A stretch of DNA of 64,000 nt from VAZQ01 sp963753575 (GTDB taxonomy: Bacteria; Pseudomonadota; Alphaproteobacteria; Rhizobiales; Xanthobacteraceae): positions 124,001 through 188,000 of the forward strand of contig CAVWCR010000002.1 in NCBI GenBank assembly GCA_963753575.1. Reading direction: 5' to 3'. The position numbers were made by a program, and so were the translations under genes. Below are positions 58,812 to 64,000 of this stretch, one piece after another. How positions within the stretch are numbered: position 1 is the stretch's first letter; each line of letters opens with the position of its first letter. The notes beneath the pieces were generated by a model. The model was given only the letters and a program-made list of their open reading frames with translations, was not told where the DNA came from and ran no database searches.

Positions 58812-60299
58812 ATGCTTGAGGCGTTCCTTTCCGCCGGCGGGCAGCTGCTCAATCCCGTTGTCCTCGGCGCGATGCTGCTCGGCCTGCCGCTCGGTCTCAT
58901 CATCGGGCTGCTTCCCGGATTGAGCGGCATCACCGCCTTTGCGTTCCTCATTCCGTTCACCTTCGGAATGCAGCCGATGGTAGGGCTTGCTTTCCTGCTG
59001 TCCGCTTACGCAGCGGTGTCGCAGGGCGGCTCGATGACGGCCATCATCCTCGGCGTTCCGGGCGAAGTCCCCAACGCCGCCACCGTCATCGACGGCTACC
59101 AGATGACCAAGGCGGGGCGGGCCGGCGAGGCCATCGGCGCCGCCTTGATGGCGTCGGCGCTCGGCGGCCTGTTCGGCTGCGTGCTGCTTGCGATCCTGCT
59201 GCCGATCCTGCAGCCGATCATTCTCTCCTTCGCGTCGCCGGAAAACTTCTTCCTGGCGCTCGCGGGCGTCGCGTTCATCTCCGTGCTCTCGTCATCGGCG
59301 CCGGGCAAGGGGCTGATCGCGGGTGGGCTTGGCATCTTCATGTCGATGTTCGGCTATTCGCCGACCGACGGCGTGCCGCGGTTCTGGATGGGCATCGACT
59401 ATATGCTGGATGGCTTTCGCCTCGTCCCGCTTGCGCTCGGCATGTTCGCCGTCCCCGAGATCCTGTCGCTGATGACGAGCGGCAAGGCGATCGCGCAGAA
59501 CAATACGCTTGAGCCGATCTCGTTCCGTCAGGTGATCAAGGGCGCGCTCGCCGTGTTCCAGCACCTCGGCGTGTTTTTCCGCTCCTCCGCCATCGGCTCG
59601 GTGATCGGCATCATGCCGGGCGTCGGCGGCTCGACGGCGCCGTTCGTCGCCTACGCGGCGGCGAAGCAGACCGCCGGCAATCCGGAAACCTTCGGCACTG
59701 GCCGCATCGAGGGTGTGATCGCGCCGGAGAGCTCCAGCAACGCCAAGGAAGGCGGCGCGCTGGTGCCGACGCTGGCGCTCGGGATTCCCGGCAGTGCCTC
59801 GATGGCGCTCATGCTGGGCGCCTTCATCATCCTCGGCCTGCAGCCCGGCCCCGAGTTCCTCGCCAAGCATCTCGACATCGCGTTCGGGCTTGCGCTGGTG
59901 CTCGCCTTCGGCAACGTCGGCTCGAGCCTGTTGATGCTGATGTTGTCCAAGAGCCTGATCTATATCACCCGCGTGCCCGGGCAGGTGCTGGCGCCGATCC
60001 TCCTGGTGCTGGTGACGCTCGGCACCTACGCGGCGGAGAACAATCCGATCGACGTGCTGTTCATGTTCCTCTTCGGCCTCCTCGGCGTCGTGATGGTGCG
60101 CCTGGGATACAATCGGCCGGCGCTGCTCCTGGGCTTCGTGCTCGGCGAGACCATCGAGCGCTACTACCAGATCTCGTTGAACGCGCACGGAGGCTTATTC
60201 TTCCTGCGGCCGATCTCGATTGGGATCATTGTGACAACGTTGCTGTTTCTATTGTGGCCGAACCGCAAGCGTATCGCACTGATCTGGAGAAACGCATGA
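58812..60299 (+). CDS. tctA: TctA-family large membrane subunit of a TTT transporter
   Basis: About 495 residues (ATG 58812; 58776 is possible). It shows about 11-12 membrane segments and the two TctA glycine repeats: GLPLGLIIGLLPGLSGITAFAFLIPFTF with SQGGSMTAIILGVPGEVPNAATVIDGYQM, and IGIMPGVGGSTAPFVAYAAAK with APESSSNAKEGGALVPTLALGIPGSASMA. TctA forms the substrate and ion pathway of the secondary transporter. It follows tctC and overlaps tctB (ATGA). Confidence 0.94.
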   Translation: MLEAFLSAGGQLLNPVVLGAMLLGLPLGLIIGLLPGLSGITAFAFLIPFTFGMQPMVGLAFLLSAYAAVSQGGSMTAIILGVPGEVPNAATVIDGYQMTKAGRAGEAIGAALMASALGGLFGCVLLAILLPILQPIILSFASPENFFLALAGVAFISVLSSSAPGKGLIAGGLGIFMSMFGYSPTDGVPRFWMGIDYMLDGFRLVPLALGMFAVPEILSLMTSGKAIAQNNTLEPISFRQVIKGALAVFQHLGVFFRSSAIGSVIGIMPGVGGSTAPFVAYAAAKQTAGNPETFGTGRIEGVIAPESSSNAKEGGALVPTLALGIPGSASMALMLGAFIILGLQPGPEFLAKHLDIAFGLALVLAFGNVGSSLLMLMLSKSLIYITRVPGQVLAPILLVLVTLGTYAAENNPIDVLFMFLFGLLGVVMVRLGYNRPALLLGFVLGETIERYYQISLNAHGGLFFLRPISIGIIVTTLLFLLWPNRKRIALIWRNA

Positions 60300-60736
60300 T
60301 GCGGGGGGAGGTCATTTTTCCAGCCTTGATCTTCGCGACCGTGGCCGCGTTCGTGGTCGGCGGCGCGGTGCTCGGCGAGTACACCTGGAACGTCTTCGCC
60401 TTTCCGCTCGGCGCCGCCGTGTTTGTATGCGTCATGTGCGCCATTGAGATCGCCAATGCCCTGCGCCGGCCCGCGACCGTGCCGGCCGATGACGATGCGC
60501 TGGCGCCGCAGCAATCGCTGTCGGCGGTGGCTTGGGTCGTGGCGCTTGCGGCTTTTCTCTATGGGCTGGGCTTCGTCTGGGGCCCGGCCGTCTATTTGCT
60601 GGCGTGCCTGCGGTTCAACGGCTTCTCCTGGCTGCTTTCGGCCGGCGTGGCGGCAGCATCGCTGCTGCTGACCTGGGGCCTGTTCATCAAGACCATGGGC
60701 ATCCTGCTGCCGATGGCGCCGCTGTGGATGGGCTGA
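60296..60736 (+). CDS. tctB: TctB-family small membrane subunit
   Basis: 146 residues from the ATG at 60296, which overlaps the tctA stop (ATGA). Four predicted membrane helices (VIFPALIFATVAAFVVGG, NVFAFPLGAAVFVCVMCAI, SAVAWVVALAAFLYGLGFVWGP, LLSAGVAAASLLLTWGLFI) and the usual soluble loop between helices 2 and 3. The C-terminal G.L.PxxP.. end (MGILLPMAPLWMG) is typical. The sequence otherwise is poorly conserved, as is normal for TctB. It ends 11 bases from the convergent tctB. Confidence 0.88.
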   Translation: MMRGEVIFPALIFATVAAFVVGGAVLGEYTWNVFAFPLGAAVFVCVMCAIEIANALRRPATVPADDDALAPQQSLSAVAWVVALAAFLYGLGFVWGPAVYLLACLRFNGFSWLLSAGVAAASLLLTWGLFIKTMGILLPMAPLWMG

Positions 60737-60747
60737 GCGCAGCGGCC

Positions 60748-61245
60748 TCAACCGCCGAACAGAAGGCCGGGATAGAGCGGATAGCGGAACAGAATCTCGA
60801 ACGTCAGCCAGATCGTGAAGGTGGTCACGACCGCAGTCATGGCGCTGAGACGGATCGACTTACGTCCGTGCACCAGCATGTAGAGGAATATGTAGATCGG
60901 CGTGGCGGCCAGGAAGCCGGCAAGGAAGACCAAGGCTACATAGCCCGCGATCCAGCCCAGCGCCTGACCGATGGTCGCGAGCTCGGCCTCTCGCGGTTCG
61001 CGCCGTGCGGGGTTCGCCGTCGACGGGTCCATGCCGGCGACCCGCCGCAGCACCCCGCTGACAGGCGTATCGAGCTGCGCGACGACATCGATCGACGCAA
61101 GGACGATCATGATCCAGCCCACGAGCTGCGGCATGGCGTTCATGCGCGGCGGATAGGTGCGTGCCCAGATCAGGAACACGATGCCGATCGCGAGCGAAAT
61201 GAGCGCCGGGCCGAGACCGCGCCAGCGAATCGCGAGCCTGTTCAT
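60748..61245 (-). CDS. tctB: TctB-family small membrane subunit (second TTT system)
   Basis: 165 residues from the ATG at 61245, overlapping the upstream tctA stop (ATGA). Four membrane segments: PALISLAIGIVFLIWA, LVGWIMIVLASIDVVA, IAGYVALVFLAGFLAATPIYIFLYML, SAMTAVVTTFTIWLTFEILF, ending YPLYPGLLFGG, a common TctB end. The loop between helices 2 and 3 is longer (about 40 residues) and charged. It belongs to the minus-strand tctC-tctA-tctB operon. Confidence 0.88.
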   Translation of the reverse strand: MNRLAIRWRGLGPALISLAIGIVFLIWARTYPPRMNAMPQLVGWIMIVLASIDVVAQLDTPVSGVLRRVAGMDPSTANPARREPREAELATIGQALGWIAGYVALVFLAGFLAATPIYIFLYMLVHGRKSIRLSAMTAVVTTFTIWLTFEILFRYPLYPGLLFGG

Positions 61246-62744
61246 TCGGCGGCCTCCGCCGGTCGTCGCCGCTGCCGCCGCAACGCCTGCACGGTCGGGA
61301 GCGCAAGGCAGACGATGGTCGCAATGCACAGGATGAGCGACGGCGTGCGGGTGAAGAAGATGCGCCAATCGCCGTCCGACATGATCAGCGACTGGTCGTA
61401 GCTGCGTTCGGCGATCTCGCCCAGGACCAGCGCGATGACGAGCGTCACCCTCGGGAAATTGAACCGCATCATGACGTAGCCGAGGAGACCGAAGACCGCG
61501 GCGAGGATGACGTCAGCGAAGGTCTCGTTGAGTGCATAGACCCCGACAAGCGAGATCGCGATCACGGCCGGAACGATGATATGGACGTCGATCAGCGTGA
61601 TCAGGATCAGCCAACGCGCGACGGTCAGCGTGATCAGGGTGGCGATGATGCATGAGAGCGAGAGCGCCAGAATGAGGCTGAAGATGACGCCCTGATGCTC
61701 GATCAGCAGCGTCGGCCCGGGCTGCAGCCCGTGCAGCACGAGGACGCCCAGGAACACCGCCATCTCGACCGAGCCCGGCACCCCGAAGGCGAGGGTGGGA
61801 ATGAGCGCGCCGCCGTCCTTGGCGTTGTTGGCCGCCTCCGGGCCGATGACGCCTTCGATGTTGCCCTTGCCGAACGTCTCAGGGCTCTTGGAGATCTGCA
61901 TCGCCGCCGTGTAGGCCAGAAAGGCTGCAACCGTGCCGCCGAGGCCCGGTACCGCGCCGATGAAGGTGCCGATGGCGGATCCTTGCAGCAGCGTCCTCCA
62001 GTGGGTGAACACGGCTTTGACGCCGGGCATCACGCTGGTGATGCGGGCCGAGGGCGCGTGCGAAATCGTGCCGCCGGAGGACGACAGCGCAATCATCTCC
62101 GATATGGCGAACAGGCCGGTCAGCGCCGGCACCAGTGGGATGCCGTCCCAGAGGTAGTTGACGTCAAGCGTGAAGCGTACGCCGCCGGTCACGGCATTGT
62201 AGCCCACGAACGACAGCATCAATCCGAACGTGCCCGCGATCAGGCCGCGCAGGAACTGGCCACCGGTCGACAGCGCGATCGCCGAAAGACCCATGATGGC
62301 GAGCATGAAAAATTCCGGTGGCCCGAACAGCAGCACGATCTGCTTCACGGCCGGAATGATCGCGATCAGAACGACGACGCCGATCAGGCCGCCGACCGTC
62401 GAGGCGGTCGCGGCGGCCCCGATCGCGGCGCCGGCCTGGCCTTGCTGGGTGAGCGGGTAGCCGTCAAAGCAGGTCGCCGCATTGGGCGCGGTGCCCGGCG
62501 TGTTGAGCAGGATTGCGGAGATCGAGCCGCCCGCCGACACCGCGCCCATGATTCCGCCGATCAGCAGCATCGCGTTGTTGGCTTCGAGCGTGAACGTGAG
62601 CGGCATCAACAGCGCGATCGCGGTCGCGCCGCCAAGTCCGGGCATTACGCCGAAGATGAGGCCGACGACCACGCCCAGGACAAGAAACATCAGGCCGCTC
62701 AGCGTGAACAGCGTGTGGATCGCCGATAGCGTGCTTTCCAGCAT
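61242..62744 (-). CDS. tctA: TctA-family large membrane subunit (second TTT system)
   Basis: The 500-residue protein has the TctA repeats GVVVGLIFGVMPGLGGATAIALLMPLTFTL with AGGSISAILLNTPGTAPNAATCFDGYPL, and IGAVPGLGGTVAAFLAYTAAM with GPEAANNAKDGGALIPTLAFGVPGSVEMA. It ends with an Arg-rich tail (LRRQRRRPAEAAE). It is distinct from the plus-strand TctA at 58812 (by eye well under half identical), so the two systems are not a recent duplication. It follows tctC by 106 bases. Confidence 0.94.
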   Translation of the reverse strand: MLESTLSAIHTLFTLSGLMFLVLGVVVGLIFGVMPGLGGATAIALLMPLTFTLEANNAMLLIGGIMGAVSAGGSISAILLNTPGTAPNAATCFDGYPLTQQGQAGAAIGAAATASTVGGLIGVVVLIAIIPAVKQIVLLFGPPEFFMLAIMGLSAIALSTGGQFLRGLIAGTFGLMLSFVGYNAVTGGVRFTLDVNYLWDGIPLVPALTGLFAISEMIALSSSGGTISHAPSARITSVMPGVKAVFTHWRTLLQGSAIGTFIGAVPGLGGTVAAFLAYTAAMQISKSPETFGKGNIEGVIGPEAANNAKDGGALIPTLAFGVPGSVEMAVFLGVLVLHGLQPGPTLLIEHQGVIFSLILALSLSCIIATLITLTVARWLILITLIDVHIIVPAVIAISLVGVYALNETFADVILAAVFGLLGYVMMRFNFPRVTLVIALVLGEIAERSYDQSLIMSDGDWRIFFTRTPSLILCIATIVCLALPTVQALRRQRRRPAEAAE

Positions 62745-62850
62745 GGTGCATCACCGAGCGGGCATGACGTGTGATCGGTGGCGCCCCGCAGCGGGTTCCG
62801 CCGAGGCGGAAGCCGCGCGTGGACATCCGCCAAGGCGGCCTGCCGCCATG

Positions 62851-63807
62851 TCAGCTGTGACGGCCGATGACGGACTTGTGCTTGAGATAGAGTTCAAGCG
62901 ATTGTTCCGCTGCGCTCTTGGCTTCCTTGTGCGGAAGCGGTGCGAGCGGCTCGCCTGTCTTCTTCGCCTTGGCGACCAGTTCGGGATCGTTCATCGCCTT
63001 GACCAGAGCATCGGACAGGACGGACGTGATCTGGTCCGGAAGGCCGGGCGGCGCAATGACGTAGCGATCGACGCCGAGGCCGGTGAGCTGCGGGTAGCCG
63101 ACCGAGGCGACCGTCGGCACGCCCTTCACGCTGCTCACCTTCTCGGTGCTGAACAGGCCGCGCATGTCGCCGGCCTCGATGAACTTCTTGAGCACGGAGA
63201 CGGGCGCCACGGTCAGGTCGCCGTCGCCGCGAACCACCGCCAGGATATATTCGGCCGACCCTTTGTAGCCGCCGAGCATCTGCACGGGGAAATGCATCAC
63301 GTCGGAAACGATTGCGCCGGCCGCATAGGCGGTCGCGCCGAAGCCGGTGCTGGTGAACTTGGCGGGGCGGCCGAGCTTCTTGAGATCGTCGACCGACTTG
63401 ATCGAGGACTTGGCGGACACCGCCATGATGTACTCGGCCACGCCGGCGCGCGCGACCCAGGTGAACTTCTCGAATTCATACTGGACCTTCTCGCCAGTGA
63501 GGCCAGGGAGCGCAATGCCGGGAACATTGGCGATGCCGATGGTGTAGCCGTCCGGCTTGGCGCGGTAGACCACGGCGGTGCCCTTGCGGCCGCCGGCTCC
63601 CGGCACGTTCTTGGCAAGCACCTCGACCTTGTGCGGCAGCGTCTTCTCAAGATATGGCGAGATCAGCCGCACCGCCCGGTCGAAGCCGCCGCCGGTCCCG
63701 AACGGGATCACGAATTCAATATTCTTGGCGGGAAACGTAGTCTGGGCGGATGCCACGGCAAGGGAAGCCGCGAGCACAGCGGCGGTCGGAAGAGCAAGCT
63801 TATACAT
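62851..63807 (-). CDS. tctC: TTT substrate-binding protein of the second complete set
   Basis: ATG at 63807 after CAGGAGACGTAC. The 318-residue protein has a signal peptide (LALPTAAVLAASLAVASAQ) and NIEFVIPFGTGGGFDRAVR, KNVPGAGGRKGTAVVYRAKPDGYTIGIANVPG, FTSTGFGATAYAAGAI, GGYKGSAEYILAVVRGDGD and APPGLPDQITSVLSDALVKAMNDPEL. It heads the minus-strand tctCAB operon. Its loop 'GTGGGFDR' differs from the 'PGG.YD' of the orphans, which suggests a different ligand class. Confidence 0.92.
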   Translation of the reverse strand: MYKLALPTAAVLAASLAVASAQTTFPAKNIEFVIPFGTGGGFDRAVRLISPYLEKTLPHKVEVLAKNVPGAGGRKGTAVVYRAKPDGYTIGIANVPGIALPGLTGEKVQYEFEKFTWVARAGVAEYIMAVSAKSSIKSVDDLKKLGRPAKFTSTGFGATAYAAGAIVSDVMHFPVQMLGGYKGSAEYILAVVRGDGDLTVAPVSVLKKFIEAGDMRGLFSTEKVSSVKGVPTVASVGYPQLTGLGVDRYVIAPPGLPDQITSVLSDALVKAMNDPELVAKAKKTGEPLAPLPHKEAKSAAEQSLELYLKHKSVIGRHS

Positions 63808-64000
63808 GTACGTCTCCTGCGAGTTGAGCTACCCCAATGCTTCCCGAAACGTCTTTGTGCTTGCAGAAATAATAGTGGTACGCGCCCGGCACGTCCGCGT
63901 TCCGGGTGAGGCACTTTGCCGCCTGCGACGATGCGCTTTGGCGGCACGAGACTGAAGCGAGCGTGATCTGCGCGCTTAATCGGCTCTTGGCTTGAGGCCG
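63808..64000. other. Right-edge region, no supported gene
   Basis: 193 bases upstream of tctC. The portion near 63830-63880 (tgcttgcagaaataatagtgg) is AT-richer and may be the tctC promoter. No frame with a convincing start or domain reaches the edge. Confidence 0.35.

Overview
The window is GC-rich, densely coded chromosomal DNA from an alphaproteobacterium, most likely Hyphomicrobiales close to Bradyrhizobium, Rhodopseudomonas or Xanthobacteraceae. The grounds are a Porin_2-type porin with the mature start ADLPVKAKPVEYVK, many copies of the short 'gtcgtccccgc...gcggggacgac' palindrome typical of these genomes, and the gene content. No rRNA, tRNA, CRISPR array, prophage or complete insertion sequence was seen.

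Region by region: (1) 1-9.1 kb holds the N-terminus of a secreted protein, then a catabolic island: VOC protein, TTT (tripartite tricarboxylate transporter) binding protein, a frameshifted FAD dehydrogenase, an AMDase-like protein, MmgE/PrpD, GlcG/HbpS, an HCHL-type hydratase-lyase, a second racemase-fold protein and another TTT binding protein. (2) 9.4-14.6 kb has a broken XRE regulator, secreted proteins including an exported pentapeptide-repeat protein, and a cytochrome c facing a PQQ alcohol dehydrogenase with a lanthanide-type DYD motif. (3) 14.7-24.5 kb is one long minus-strand series: SDR, HyuA, cupin, double-CDGSH Fe-S protein, BrnA-like protein, HyuB fused to a zinc domain, then two racemase-fold/TTT-binding-protein pairs. 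(4) 24.8-36 kb carries a plus-strand SDR and a minus-strand series that looks like an aromatic or phenylpropanoid CoA pathway: hydratase-aldolase, SDR, old-yellow-type reductase, acyl-CoA dehydrogenase, HCHL, NDP-forming CoA ligase and TTT binding protein, preceded by a pair of cupins. (5) 36-42.4 kb has a Bug-type binding protein plus UbiD-family decarboxylase, two NitT/TauT-like proteins (one with no signal peptide) and another TTT binding protein. (6) 43-57 kb is envelope and stress biology: DegP-type protease, porin, an HlyD-FtsX-ATPase-DedA operon, a P3A-type ATPase whose TGES motif reads TGKS, an FtsH N-terminal-domain protein without AAA or protease domains, a TauE/SafE permease and a possible lipoprotein. 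(7) 57.6-63.8 kb has two complete TTT systems converging tail to tail.

The dominant theme is uptake and breakdown of organic acids. Nine TTT binding proteins but only two TctAB membrane pairs are present, so most binding proteins either share membrane components encoded elsewhere or act as sensors. They are repeatedly paired with AMDase/Asp-Glu-racemase-fold proteins, most of which have lost the family cysteines. The most unusual assemblies are the HyuA / zinc-tailed HyuB / CDGSH / cupin / BrnA-like operon, the P-type ATPase plus truncated FtsH pair, and several enzyme-fold proteins lacking canonical catalytic residues. Three genes have single-base frame breaks, all of the same 3n+1 type, which could be real decay or sequencing error.
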